Shown here: positions 10,101-19,078 of the stretch, one piece after another | Layout of the letters: each line of letters begins with the position of its first letter | Position numbering within the stretch: position 1 is the first letter of the stretch | Assembly (NCBI GenBank): GCA_016721765.1 | Contig: JADKHO010000001.1 | Location: 1,724,001 to 1,788,000, forward strand | Length of the DNA: 64,000 bases | Direction of reading: 5' to 3' | DNA from: Bacteroidota bacterium | Lineage (GTDB): Bacteria > Bacteroidota > Bacteroidia > UBA4408 | Made by a program: the position numbers and the translations under genes | Notes under the pieces: generated by a model | Databases searched by the model: none | Told to the model about the DNA's origin: nothing | What the model saw: only the letters and a program-made list of their open reading frames with translations

Positions 10101-13100
10101 ATCCTGAAGCGCTGAAAAATCAATGTTAACATCATTGGGCCCATTTAAATCACTGCTGGTTTGCCAGATGTTGTATTCATCGTTATCGCCCCAACCGGTG
10201 GGTGTCATAGGCACATCGTACTCATAATAGTTATCGTTAAAATCGGTTCCTAACCGAATAAAGAAATGCAAATCACCATAGTTTAATGCTTCAAATGAAT
10301 TTCCGGCTTCTTCGTGCAAAAACAATTTCATTTTTTTGTATTGACGCACATCCAAATCCACATTTTTGTAGGCAGCTTTAGAGTTACCGTCTTCGAGGTT
10401 ACACACATCCAGCACCAATGATTGCTCATTTAACTGACGGTTGTTGGTAGTGGTAACATCCGTTTCGCGTTGAATGGTAGGCGGTATTTTGTAATTAATT
10501 GGAATTCGATTACTGTTCTCTTCCACGTTAACGGAAGAAATATTGAAGAGTGCATTTCCATTATCTATCGGTTCGTATTCACCTGAGAGTTTTCCTAAAT
10601 CGTATTTTCTCCAATCGCCACGTAGGAATTCTAATCGAGCAAAACGACACACTATGGGTTTATCAAAACCTTTCAAAAACATACGCACACTGCGAATATT
10701 GCGAATATCCGGCTCACCGATAACACGCTCTGGCGAACGCACCGGAACTTTAAATTGATACCATTTCACCGAACGGGAAAGTCCGTTTTTAGTGGTAACC
10801 GTAGAGGTGCGCATATCGGTAATGTAGTTTTGTCCCACATTCATGCTGCTTGGGGTAAGCTTAACGCGATATTGAAAATAATTTTCGAACTGAATTAAGT
10901 TGTTGTCACGGTTTATGTCTTCGATGTTGGGCAAGCTGGTAGAAGAAGTAGGTCCATTATCTAAAGTTGTGAGTGTAGAGTTGCCTTCCAATCCATTGTA
11001 AAATTTGTAACGCTCCAAAATAGGTGTGGAATTGGCATCTAAATTAGGACCTCTAAAATAACTGTAATCATCAGCTGAGGGGTCATTATTGGCATTTATA
11101 AAAGCACCGGAACTAGCTCCAAATAAAGTAGAAACCTTATTCAAATAATTGCTAAAGAATCCGCGTTCATCGATATCCCCTAAGCCATCCAATCCTACAT
11201 CCTGAAACACACGAGCCGTAGGATTATTATCGAATGCATTCACAACCGAAGGATTGCTTGGTGAAGGAACTAAGGCTAATCTGGTACTGTCAATCAACAA
11301 AGGATTAATGATTCCATCAGCAGGCAAACCATTTTCAAAACTTTTTTGACCATCGTGCAAAATGTCTTCCGATATATCCCCTAAGTTAAAATATAAATCA
11401 CCTGTGCTATTTGGAGTGGTATTGTCGTCGTTAAAAGGATCCATCATCCAAAATTGGATGAACTCGATGTTAGAACTTTCAAAATCATTGTTATCAATTT
11501 TACGCATCATCCCCGCCCAGCGCGATTCAGGCGATTTTAGACTGCCATCTGCATTTAAACCGGCCGAAACTGTAGTGTTTGACGCATCGTAATTATAGGG
11601 CCCGCGTTCCGTTGGATAATAGGCCAAATCGAGTAAAGGTAGGTTTACAATTTGGTTATTAATAGGTTGCTTATTCGGAAAAATCTCAGTTTCTAACACT
11701 TCGCGCACCCGATGGTCAGAGCGTTCTCCAGGATTGTTTTTAATGTGTGCGGGAGTAAACTGACTGTCGCGGAAAAACAAGGGATCAATTACATAAAAGC
11801 TCAGCTTGGCGCGATTAATACCATTGAGTGAAGAATCTACCGTTTCGCCTTCCGGAAAAGCACCTGTCTCGGTTTGCCCTTGAGGGGTGCTGGCGATGCT
11901 CCATGCCGAAACACTCTTAAAATCCAGCGCCGACTGACTTCCTTCAAAATCATCCACATAAGAGGTTCCGGTTTTACCAATGGCTTTGGAATGTCCGGGC
12001 ACTATTTGAGCATATTCTCCGGCAATGGCAATGCTTGATTTTTCTTTGGTATTGATGAGCGGGATACGATCCACCATACGGGTTAAAAAAGGAACTTCGG
12101 TACGATAGGTTCCATCAAACCCAAAAATGGTATTGGAGATAGGTTCATCGCCCACGTTAATTTTTTGCGTAATAGGACGTTCCTTTAAATGCAATAAGGT
12201 TCCACCCAAAACAAAATCTTTATTCACTTTATATTCGAGGTGGGTACCAAAAAGGGATTTGGTTTGAATACTAAACAACTGATTGGTTTCGAAGGATGCT
12301 TTAATAGGCGTTTGCGAAACAAGTAAGGCATCGTTTATTACTTTTACTTTACCACTCACATAATCCACGGTATAATCCACATTTTCGGTCAAAGGCACAC
12401 CGTTGGCAGTAACAGTAACCGAACCTTGAGGAATGTTAACCGAGTTCAACGAAATTTCGGAGCCGGAGGTAGATTTGTAAGAGCCTTTTAATTTAAATCG
12501 ATTTTTGGTTGGGATTTGCTGTGCTTGGGTTTTCGTGCTATCGTACAATTCTTGAAACACATATTTATCGGCAATGCCTTGTTGGTCGAAAGTAAATTGC
12601 TTGCGCAGGTATTTCCCAAATGGTTCAATAACCGGAAAATAAATTCTTCCGTTTTTAGCACTAATGGTGATGTCGGGCACAAAGTCAAAAATACCGTCAG
12701 GATTCAGGAAACTTTGATTGTCAATTTTATCCAAACCTACTACCTGCAACAAAATTTTTCCGTTCACAGCGCCTTCCGGAATAAAATTTAAATCCACACC
12801 ACGTTCTAAATTGGAGTGGGTGATATCGAGTTTGAAATCGGTTTGGGAAATGCCATAGCCTCCAATGCTGTAAACGTTTTTCATCATCAAATCCCAAATA
12901 GGCAGCTTCACACGAACGTTAGAAGCTTTCAACATTTTAAGAAAAAGTGTAGAAGGGCGGGATACTTCATTCGAAAATTCACCCACGGTATATGTCTTTG
13001 TTCCAATGGTGTATTGATACGAAACCCCAAGCACTTCGCCGTTTGTAAGCGGTTGATTCAAGGAAATGTATCCCAATCTTGGGTTGAAGGTATAATCGTT

Positions 13101-14492
13101 TGGCGATAATTTACGTGCATTGTTTATCTTCTCATAATCTTGAACCGGAGCATATTTTGTTACACCATTATTAAAGGGTGCCAAAGCATTTAAAGCAGTA
13201 GCAATTGAACGTAACTGACTTAATGCTGTAACTTTTTCATACAAGTTATTTGATCCTCTATTGTCGGGATAATCGCCCGAAGCGTTAGCGGGATTGGGAC
13301 CTTGTATAAAGCTTTGTGCATACCAGGTTTTGTTATCACCAACCGCTCTATTGGATTCACCTAAATCTGCGAAAGCAACAATATCGCGGGCCTGGTCGTA
13401 ATTTCCGGTGGTATTGGTAACCCAAACTTCAATTTGGGTGATGTTGATGTTAGAATTAATTAAGGGAAGCGAAGCCAACGCAATATCATACTGATCGCGG
13501 AAATATTGCGAAAGGAAAAAGTGTTTGTTCGCTTCGTAGTTATCGCCATTAATTTCGAAAGGTGTAGTTTGTGCCCCGCCTTTGCTGGTGATTTCTTTCT
13601 TTTGTCCTTTTTGTTGGGAGAAAATTGCAGTGGCGGTAAGTTTTCCAAATTGCAATTGGGTTTTAACTCCGAATAAACTCTGACTTCCGGTAATTAAAGT
13701 TCCGGTTAAGGGAAGGCTTACGTTACCCGCTTCAATTTTTTTAATGATTTCGTCTTCGTAACCGGTATATTCCAATTTTACCTGGTTCTCAAAATCGAAA
13801 GTAGCCTCAGTATTGTAATTGGTGGTGATTTTCATTTTATCCCCAATTTTACCTAACAAATTCAGTTGAATTTTTTGACTAAAGTCGAAGTAAGAATTCT
13901 TTTGATTATCGACCGAAATATTCGGATTTTTATTCTTGTTGGTATTCCATCCAAAAATTAATTCAGCGGAGCCTTGAGGTCGGATATCCACTGCATCACC
14001 ACCAAAAATGCGGTTAAAAATTTCACCTTTTGCTTTAAAATGTAATTTAGGAGTAGGTTTATTCAAATCTTCCACCTTGTTCTTACTGTCGGCGGTACTT
14101 CTCGCTTTCCAATTTTTACGCAAGGTTTTCTCCATGTCGTAATCCATGTATTCCTCCAGCGTCATGGTGGATGGGTAACGGTAATCTTGCTTTCCAATGG
14201 TTTGATGAAACTCATACTCATTGGTGCGTGGATTAAATTTCACCGAATCAGAAACGTTGGAAGGATTATTTAAATGTAATCCGCCAACTCCATCTTTATC
14301 CGTTGGGTCAAAACTTTGATCGGTAAAGGGAAAGGGTAAGGGCTCTGTTGTATCAGATAATGAAATAGCAGTATCCGCAGCAGCAGTAAATTTAGATCTA
14401 GCGGGACTTACCAATGCTTTGGTACCCCAGGCAGCCATCATAATTCCACAAATTGCGAGCGCGGAAGATATACTTGGTAGTTTCTTAGTCAA
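7107..14492 (-). CDS. sprA: SprA, giant outer-membrane translocon of the type IX secretion system
   Basis: 2461 residues, in the size range of SprA/Sov. SprA forms a very large outer-membrane beta-barrel through which T9SS cargo leaves the cell, and is also needed for gliding. A signal sequence covers the first 25-30 residues. The family-typical N-terminal region (TLEEYMDYDMEKTLRKNW, GNVSLPLTGTLITGSQSLFGVK, FFLSQYFRDQYD) and the ESRWAGMMR segment are present. The C-terminus ends in beta-strands (RQIGISLRLTIAN). An odd Lys/Glu/Pro-rich stretch of about 55 residues (roughly 1942-1997, positions 8500-8665) interrupts the barrel and is probably a flexible loop. The gene lies 26 bp downstream of ruvA. 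Four cargo proteins with sorting domains occur in the same window. Confidence 0.95.
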   Translation of the reverse strand: MTKKLPSISSALAICGIMMAAWGTKALVSPARSKFTAAADTAISLSDTTEPLPFPFTDQSFDPTDKDGVGGLHLNNPSNVSDSVKFNPRTNEYEFHQTIGKQDYRYPSTMTLEEYMDYDMEKTLRKNWKARSTADSKNKVEDLNKPTPKLHFKAKGEIFNRIFGGDAVDIRPQGSAELIFGWNTNKNKNPNISVDNQKNSYFDFSQKIQLNLLGKIGDKMKITTNYNTEATFDFENQVKLEYTGYEDEIIKKIEAGNVSLPLTGTLITGSQSLFGVKTQLQFGKLTATAIFSQQKGQKKEITSKGGAQTTPFEINGDNYEANKHFFLSQYFRDQYDIALASLPLINSNINITQIEVWVTNTTGNYDQARDIVAFADLGESNRAVGDNKTWYAQSFIQGPNPANASGDYPDNRGSNNLYEKVTALSQLRSIATALNALAPFNNGVTKYAPVQDYEKINNARKLSPNDYTFNPRLGYISLNQPLTNGEVLGVSYQYTIGTKTYTVGEFSNEVSRPSTLFLKMLKASNVRVKLPIWDLMMKNVYSIGGYGISQTDFKLDITHSNLERGVDLNFIPEGAVNGKILLQVVGLDKIDNQSFLNPDGIFDFVPDITISAKNGRIYFPVIEPFGKYLRKQFTFDQQGIADKYVFQELYDSTKTQAQQIPTKNRFKLKGSYKSTSGSEISLNSVNIPQGSVTVTANGVPLTENVDYTVDYVSGKVKVINDALLVSQTPIKASFETNQLFSIQTKSLFGTHLEYKVNKDFVLGGTLLHLKERPITQKINVGDEPISNTIFGFDGTYRTEVPFLTRMVDRIPLINTKEKSSIAIAGEYAQIVPGHSKAIGKTGTSYVDDFEGSQSALDFKSVSAWSIASTPQGQTETGAFPEGETVDSSLNGINRAKLSFYVIDPLFFRDSQFTPAHIKNNPGERSDHRVREVLETEIFPNKQPINNQIVNLPLLDLAYYPTERGPYNYDASNTTVSAGLNADGSLKSPESRWAGMMRKIDNNDFESSNIEFIQFWMMDPFNDDNTTPNSTGDLYFNLGDISEDILHDGQKSFENGLPADGIINPLLIDSTRLALVPSPSNPSVVNAFDNNPTARVFQDVGLDGLGDIDERGFFSNYLNKVSTLFGASSGAFINANNDPSADDYSYFRGPNLDANSTPILERYKFYNGLEGNSTLTTLDNGPTSSTSLPNIEDINRDNNLIQFENYFQYRVKLTPSSMNVGQNYITDMRTSTVTTKNGLSRSVKWYQFKVPVRSPERVIGEPDIRNIRSVRMFLKGFDKPIVCRFARLEFLRGDWRKYDLGKLSGEYEPIDNGNALFNISSVNVEENSNRIPINYKIPPTIQRETDVTTTNNRQLNEQSLVLDVCNLEDGNSKAAYKNVDLDVRQYKKMKLFLHEEAGNSFEALNYGDLHFFIRLGTDFNDNYYEYDVPMTPTGWGDNDEYNIWQTSSDLNGPNDVNIDFSALQDAKKSRNSLINSGQLDPSLSKIFFSTDGNRTISIKGNPNLSAVKVIMIGIRNPKHQTQNDGDDGLAKCAEIWVNELRLTDFNEKGGWAANARVTAKLADFANVSVAASRMTEGFGNIEQKLNERSRENTFQYDASAEVKLDKFIPEKVGLSIPMYVGYSQAFINPQYNPLDPDIKFNESLDTYPKGDKRDSVKEITRDYTQRRSLNFANIKKERKGGGKGGKPKKPMPYDIENISLRYSYNDQFKSDIRTEKNFSRSTNGGLTYVYTTQPKSIKPFAKSNALKSDYFKLIKDFNFNLIPSSFQFTTDLKRDYTEQKLRAVNQAYAALPATYFKKFGFNRVYALKYDLSKSISIDYLANNIARVDELPGQAYKEYNKDTEQAQRDSIRKPILDNLKKLGTTTNYNQTTKVTWQVPINKFPLLNWTTVTASYTGNYDWMIAPPFANDTLNIGNTISNSNQIQINADANMVTLYNKVPYFKKINSPPPKKDKKKEVKREKPDEKAKEAPKEGEKGATPDAGNQASADSSKKEKGQSFDLLKAVAKVVMMVKKVSGTYTQTNGTLLPGYLPKTTLFGLSDQSEFGSYEAPGVGFVFGLQDPNYALKAADKGWLSKSKYLNSNYTRTYSEVINFTSNVEPFKDFRIVLNATRNITRSNTAIVKYDSSLVSTQSSGFYQQSPLETGTFSISVNSFGTAFIKNRANYSSPVFDEFLASRKEYSQSVAQGTFSNGTNSDGYADGYGQYSQDVLIPAFVQAYTNSNAKNTNKVFKAIPRLNWRVNYDGLSKLEVVKKYFKTLSLGHTYRSTLNIGSYTWNPLFLDEDGLGHTSVRNIDGDFRSRKEINSITLSEQFSPLISVDMTWNNSLLTKAEIKKDRLVTLTISTKQVTEVNGNEYIFGLGYRFKNVAINLKQFNMKFKSDLALRSDVSYRRNQTALRYVDTGASILTSGQKVWSIKNSADYIINEKLNIRFFYDQTINRPVVSTSFPTSNRQIGISLRLTIAN

Positions 14493-14518
14493 GATTCAAA
14501 AAAAATTGAGGCGTGAAT

Positions 14519-15109
14519 TTACAAAAACTTTAATGCCTGTTTAATAGTTTGTTCTACGGTCATTTGCTCAGGGTTTGCTTTTATCGCTTTGTCGATTGCT
14601 TTTTCAGCAGTATGACGCACAAATCCAAGCATTACCAGAGCGGCTAACGCCTCATCTTTGATATTATTGTGTGGGACAAAAGAAATGGATGACTGCATTT
14701 CCTCTTTCATCACTTTGTCTTTTAAGTCGAGCACTATGCGCTGGGCAGTTTTTTCGCCAATTCCTTTTACACTGCGCAACGCGGTTATATTTCCGTTAAT
14801 AATTACCTGTTGCAATTCTGCTGGGCCAAACGAGCTTAAAAGCAATCGACCTGCTCCGGCGCCCACTCCCGATACGGAAATGAGTAGTCGAAACATCGTG
14901 CGTTCACTTTCTTCGGCAAAGCCATACATGGTTTGGGTTCCGTCCATCATGTTCACAGTGGTGTGTGCAAAGAGTTTGCAACGTTCTTGAGTCCCAATTT
15001 GTGAAAAGGTGGTTAACGAAATATTTAACATATAGCCTACACCGCCACAATCAATAATGGCGTAGGTAGGTGTTTTTTCAATCAATTTTCCATCAATGTG
15101 CGTAATCAT
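14519..15109 (-). CDS. ruvA: Holliday junction branch migration protein RuvA
   Basis: 196 residues from the ATG at 15109. The open frame extends further upstream, but MITHIDGKLIEKTP is the standard RuvA N-terminus, so I chose this start. An OB-fold domain is followed by helix-hairpin-helix motifs (GVGAGAGRLLLSS and GIGEKTAQRIVLDLKDK, the second in its usual form) and a C-terminal three-helix domain that contacts RuvB. RuvA binds four-way DNA junctions and directs RuvB motors. The start overlaps the end of maeB by 17 bp (15093-15109), suggesting translational coupling. ruvB and ruvC are not in the window. Confidence 0.95.
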   Translation of the reverse strand: MITHIDGKLIEKTPTYAIIDCGGVGYMLNISLTTFSQIGTQERCKLFAHTTVNMMDGTQTMYGFAEESERTMFRLLISVSGVGAGAGRLLLSSFGPAELQQVIINGNITALRSVKGIGEKTAQRIVLDLKDKVMKEEMQSSISFVPHNNIKDEALAALVMLGFVRHTAEKAIDKAIKANPEQMTVEQTIKQALKFL

Positions 15110-17384
15110 AACTTGCTTGTTTTTTAGATTGAGCGTCCACCACCGAAATGGCAATCATATTAATAATTTCGCGCACACTGCTACCGATTTGCAAAATGTG
15201 CATGGATTTATTTAAACCTAATAATACCGGCCCTATGGCCTCCGAACCTCCCATTTCCTGCATGAGTTTATAGGCAATATTGCCGGAAGATAAATTCGGA
15301 AAAATCAATGTATTTGCAGAGGTTTTGCCTAATTCAGAAAATGGAAATTGCTCCCCAATTAATTCCGTATTTAAAGCAAAGTTGGCCTGCATCTCTCCAT
15401 CTACCACCAAATCGGGATAATTTTCATGTAAAATAGAAACTGCTTTTCTCATTTTTTTAGATTCTTCGCCATCGCTTGAGCCAAAGTTGGAATAGGAGAG
15501 CATGGCAACACGAGGAACGATCCCGAATTTTTTCACGGCATTGGCTGTAAGTAATGTAATGTCGACTAATTCTTCAGCCGTAGGATTGATATTGATGGTA
15601 GTATCGGCAAAAAAGAAAGGACCTTTTTTATTTACGATGATGTACATTCCAGCCACGCGGTTGATGCCGGGAAGCGTTCCAATAATTTGTAATCCAGGTC
15701 GAATGGTATCGGGATATTTTCGGGTAAGCCCTGATATCAATGCATCAACTTCTCCGGTTTGCAGCATCATGGCGCCAAAATGATTTCGTTCGCGCATCAC
15801 TTTGCGGGCTTCAAAAAGTGTAAATCCTTTTCGTTGGCGGTTTTCAAAAAATAAATCCCCAAAATATTTTCGGCGTGCATCTTCCTGTGGACTTCTTGGG
15901 TCAATAATCTCTTCATTTTCGAGATCCAAGTTATTTTCGAGTATGAGTGCTTTAATTTTTTCTCTATCGCCCAAGAATACGGGTGTGCAAACCCCTTCGT
16001 CTCTGGCTTGTTGGGCTGCTTTTAAAATTTTGTAATGATCAGCTTCTGCAAACAAAACACGCTGCGGGTCTTGCTTGGCGCGAAGGGTAATGTTTTTCAT
16101 TAATTTATGGTCAAGGCCCATTCGGTGAATCAACGACTGACTATATGCTTCCCAATCGCTAATCGGATTTTTAGCCACACCACTTTGAATGGCTGCTTTT
16201 GCAACAGCAGGAGCAACGGTATAAATTAGGCGAGAATCAACCGGTTTAGGAATGATATATGTTTTACCAAATGTGATGTTGCGTGCGTTGTAAGCCAAGT
16301 TAACCGCTTCCGGCACCGGTTCTTTAGCAAGGGCTGCTAAAGCATAAATGGCTGCCAATTTCATTTCTTCGTTGATGCAGGTTGCACGCACATCCAAAGC
16401 TCCTCTAAAAATAAAAGGGAAACCAAGTACATTGTTCACCTGATTAGGATGATCGCTTCGTCCGGTAGCAATAATAATATCCTCACGTGCAGCAATTGCA
16501 TCTTCGTAGGAGATTTCGGGATTGGGATTGGCCAGAGCAAACACAATAGGATCGGCGGCCATACTGCGAATCATATCTTGATTTACCACATTCCCTTTGC
16601 TCAAACCAACAAAAACATCTGCCCCTTTTATAGCTTCTGCAAGGGTTTTAAGCATTGTATCTCTAGCAAATTGCTTTTTATTCTCATCGAGGTCGTTACG
16701 GTCTAAACTCAATACACCCGTGCTATCGAGCATGGTTAGGTTTTCGCGTTTGGCACCTAAAGCCAGGTATATTTTAGAACATGAAATAGCAGAAGCACCG
16801 GCGCCATTCACTACAATTTGTACTTCACCAATTTTCTTCCCTGCAATTTCCAAAGCGTTGATGAGCGCTGCTCCAGAAATTATTGCTGTCCCATGCTGAT
16901 CGTCATGCATGAGTGGTATAGTGAGTTCCGCTTTCAATCGTCTCTCAATTTCAAAACATTCAGGCGATTTAATGTCTTCCAAATTAATTCCACCGAAAGT
17001 GGGAGCAATGGCTTTTACGGTTTGAACAAATACATCAATGTCGGTAGCATCAATTTCAATATCAAATACATCAATGTCCGCAAATATTTTAAAGAGCAAT
17101 CCCTTACCCTCCATTACGGGTTTAGATGCTTCGGCACCAATGTTTCCTAGCCCAAGCACAGCGGTTCCATTTGAAATTACAGCAACCAAGTTTCCTTTGG
17201 CGGTATATTTATAAACGTCTTCAGGGTTTTTTGCTATTTCTAAACAGGGTTCGGCAACTCCCGGCGAGTAGGCCAAAGAAAGGTCGCGCTGTGAATGATA
17301 TGGTTTGGTGGGTATAACTTCTATTTTTCCCGGACGTCCTTGTGCGTGATAGTCAAGCGCATCCTGTTTTTTTATTGTAGCCAT
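15093..17384 (-). CDS. maeB: NADP-dependent malic enzyme with C-terminal phosphotransacetylase-like domain
   Basis: 763 residues, the usual size of the two-domain MaeB. The N-terminal malic enzyme half (to about residue 430) shows the SLAYSPGVAEPC segment, the MHDDQHGTAI metal/substrate motif and the nucleotide-binding segment VVNGAGASAIS. It decarboxylates malate to pyruvate and makes NADPH. The C-terminal half resembles phosphate acetyltransferase (FLGDREKIKAL, ITRKYPDT-like and SGNIAYKLMQ segments); in MaeB this half is regulatory and not a proven transacetylase. It is the first gene of the reverse-strand run maeB, ruvA, sprA, and its 3' end overlaps ruvA. Confidence 0.93.
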   Translation of the reverse strand: MATIKKQDALDYHAQGRPGKIEVIPTKPYHSQRDLSLAYSPGVAEPCLEIAKNPEDVYKYTAKGNLVAVISNGTAVLGLGNIGAEASKPVMEGKGLLFKIFADIDVFDIEIDATDIDVFVQTVKAIAPTFGGINLEDIKSPECFEIERRLKAELTIPLMHDDQHGTAIISGAALINALEIAGKKIGEVQIVVNGAGASAISCSKIYLALGAKRENLTMLDSTGVLSLDRNDLDENKKQFARDTMLKTLAEAIKGADVFVGLSKGNVVNQDMIRSMAADPIVFALANPNPEISYEDAIAAREDIIIATGRSDHPNQVNNVLGFPFIFRGALDVRATCINEEMKLAAIYALAALAKEPVPEAVNLAYNARNITFGKTYIIPKPVDSRLIYTVAPAVAKAAIQSGVAKNPISDWEAYSQSLIHRMGLDHKLMKNITLRAKQDPQRVLFAEADHYKILKAAQQARDEGVCTPVFLGDREKIKALILENNLDLENEEIIDPRSPQEDARRKYFGDLFFENRQRKGFTLFEARKVMRERNHFGAMMLQTGEVDALISGLTRKYPDTIRPGLQIIGTLPGINRVAGMYIIVNKKGPFFFADTTININPTAEELVDITLLTANAVKKFGIVPRVAMLSYSNFGSSDGEESKKMRKAVSILHENYPDLVVDGEMQANFALNTELIGEQFPFSELGKTSANTLIFPNLSSGNIAYKLMQEMGGSEAIGPVLLGLNKSMHILQIGSSVREIINMIAISVVDAQSKKQASYDYAH

Positions 17385-17611
17385 CTTTTTTTATTTCGAC
17401 CTGCGAAGATAGCATTTTTAGGTATTGAATTCCTAGCTCCAAATTCGCATTTAGCAAAGGTTTTTTATTTGGTATGAGAATCAATCAAATCGATCGAATT
17501 CCAATTCAGTTTTTGAAAATTCCCATTCAGAATGTTTCGCCGAACCCAATTTGTTTTGTGTAGTTAAACTACCCAAAATGAGACAAATTATTAATCTAAA
17601 AATTTGAAACC

Positions 17612-18340
17612 ATGAGAACAATCGTCCTTGAACTCCACACCAAAATTTTCCACTTTAGAAAGGGAATAATTTTACTACTCATTTTTTTATGCATATCGGC
17701 TGTTTTTGCAAAAAAAACAGTATGGAATTATGGTCTTGAAGCGAATGTAAATTTTGCGAATCAAATTGCATACAATCCAAGGAACATTGTAAACGAAAGC
17801 TACAACTGGGATTATTTAAAATGCTGGGGTGTGAATTCATACCTTGAATTTCAAAAAGGCAAACGCGTATTTTTAGTTGGTAAATTGGGATATCAGCAAA
17901 AGGGATTTCTACAACCGGATGGAACCGTATTGAATTACAAAAGCGGAAATAAGATTGATAGCCCTGTAACAAGTTTTGCAGCGTCTAAAAATAAATTTCA
18001 TTATATCACTACTGATGCTTTGGTGAAGTACAATTTGGGTAAAAAGCTAGTTGTTCCTTATGCAGCGGTTGGACTTCGAATTAATTATTTAATGACTAAA
18101 CGAATGGGAAGTTCTGATCTTTTTCATACCAAAGGAAATCAATTTTATGACTATAAAAATTTTAATCGACTTGCACTCGGATTGATTGCCGGAGCCGGTT
18201 TAACAATAGATAATAAAATTTCGATTGCTGTCTTAACTGATTATGATTTAACCAAAAGTGTGAATACAACTAGTTTAATAGTTAAAAACTGGGTACATAC
18301 TATAAGTTTAAGTTTTAACCTAAATGAACTTTTAAAATAA
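17612..18340 (+). CDS. Outer-membrane beta-barrel protein (PorT-like), unknown function
   Basis: 242 residues with a signal sequence (hydrophobic 17-33, cleavage after Ala-Lys-Lys at about 34-36). The rest is alternating beta-strand sequence rich in aromatic and Gly residues, including KFHYITTDALVKYNLGKK, VPYAAVGLRINYL and LALGLIAGAGLTIDNK. This is the pattern of the small PorT/OmpA-like beta-barrels common in Bacteroidota. The C-terminus ends in a strand (WVHTISLSFNLNELLK). The start is ATG at 17612. It appears monocistronic, with a clear terminator hairpin about 95 bp downstream. No more specific role can be read from the sequence. Confidence 0.65.
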   Translation: MRTIVLELHTKIFHFRKGIILLLIFLCISAVFAKKTVWNYGLEANVNFANQIAYNPRNIVNESYNWDYLKCWGVNSYLEFQKGKRVFLVGKLGYQQKGFLQPDGTVLNYKSGNKIDSPVTSFAASKNKFHYITTDALVKYNLGKKLVVPYAAVGLRINYLMTKRMGSSDLFHTKGNQFYDYKNFNRLALGLIAGAGLTIDNKISIAVLTDYDLTKSVNTTSLIVKNWVHTISLSFNLNELLK

Positions 18341-18342
18341 AT

Positions 18343-18431
18343 TAATTCTTTGTCCAAAAGTGGCAAGCGTATAACCCAAACGCCCTCCGTCACGTTAATT
18401 TTCCTGTTCTAATTTCTTTAACAAAGAATTA
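18343..18431 (+). other. 11-bp inverted repeat enclosing a possible structured RNA
   Basis: TAATTCTTTGT (18343-18353) pairs exactly with ACAAAGAATTA (18421-18431), enclosing 67 nt. It starts 3 bp after the stop of the beta-barrel gene and runs directly into the terminator hairpin at 18434. It may be a structured 3' UTR or a leader for the next operon. Confidence 0.4.
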
Positions 18432-18433
18432 TG

Positions 18434-18467
18434 CAAAAACCGTCGCAAGTCGGTTTTTGTTTTTTTG
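18434..18467 (+). terminator. Rho-independent terminator or attenuator
   Basis: CAAAAACCG (18434-18442) and CGGTTTTTG (18451-18459) form a perfect 9-bp stem with an 8-nt loop, followed by seven T. It terminates the beta-barrel gene. Because it ends only about 31 bp before the next start codon, it could also act as an attenuator for the TonB receptor operon. Confidence 0.8.
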
Positions 18468-18497
18468 CGAATTTAATTGATATTTTTACTACCCAAA

Positions 18498-19013
18498 ATG
18501 AAAAGGATTTTAGTTTTTGTTTTTTTAAGTCTATTGCTGCTTCAATCCGGTGGAATGATTTGGTGGCTTAAGCTGCGCCAATTTCACGTGCAGTATGAAG
18601 TTGCTGAACAACTGCATAAAACAGAACTACCTGCTGAAGTACTTCATCTAAGTTATTCAGAGTATGCTGATGCTGTTTTAGAAAACGGAAAGGAAATCCG
18701 CTGGAAAGGAAAACTATATGATGTTATTTCAAAAACAACCGAAAACAGTCAATTAAGATTGCTGGTGTATAATGATACTAAAGAAGAACAAGTACTTTAT
18801 TTGTTGGCAAAATTTATCAAAAACTGCAATCGTAAACAAAAGGAAGCACCATCAATGGCTTCGCAATTGTTAGCCTTAATTTACTTGCAACCCAGTTCTT
18901 TCGAGCATTCTACTGTTCACCCAACAACTGAAACAGTGAATAGCCTGTATTGTTTTGTAAGCAAAACTTTTCGAAAAGAAATAAGCGCTCCTCCTCCCAA
19001 AATGTTTTCATAA
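18498..19013 (+). CDS. Small membrane-anchored protein encoded before a TonB receptor, unknown function
   Basis: 171 residues from ATG at 18498 (MKRILVF). The frame is open 21 bp further upstream, but this ATG is the natural start. One hydrophobic N-terminal segment (residues 3-20) is followed by a soluble part with the EIRWKGKLYDVISKT motif. It ends in a Pro-rich tail (APPPKMFS). Small proteins of this pattern, with an N-terminal anchor and an 'E-x-x-x-x-GK-YDV' core, are often encoded directly before TonB-dependent receptors in Bacteroidota and have no known function. The receptor gene starts 65 bp downstream on the same strand. Cotranscription is likely, and a role in uptake of the same substrate is inference only. 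Confidence 0.6.
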   Translation: MKRILVFVFLSLLLLQSGGMIWWLKLRQFHVQYEVAEQLHKTELPAEVLHLSYSEYADAVLENGKEIRWKGKLYDVISKTTENSQLRLLVYNDTKEEQVLYLLAKFIKNCNRKQKEAPSMASQLLALIYLQPSSFEHSTVHPTTETVNSLYCFVSKTFRKEISAPPPKMFS

Positions 19014-19078
19014 ATTTTTACGAGTACATGGATAGACTGCAAATGTGGTCTACTTAGTTATTATTCTAAATCTCTTAT

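Noticed and set aside
15110..15154. Longer RuvA with an N-terminal extension from 15154
   Set aside because: The extension lies inside the maeB coding end and precedes the standard RuvA start MITHIDGK, so it is a read-through of the open frame.
18427..18467. A cobalamin or other named riboswitch before the TonB receptor
   Set aside because: None of the conserved boxes I know of for cobalamin, TPP or FMN riboswitches are visible; only a generic hairpin structure is.
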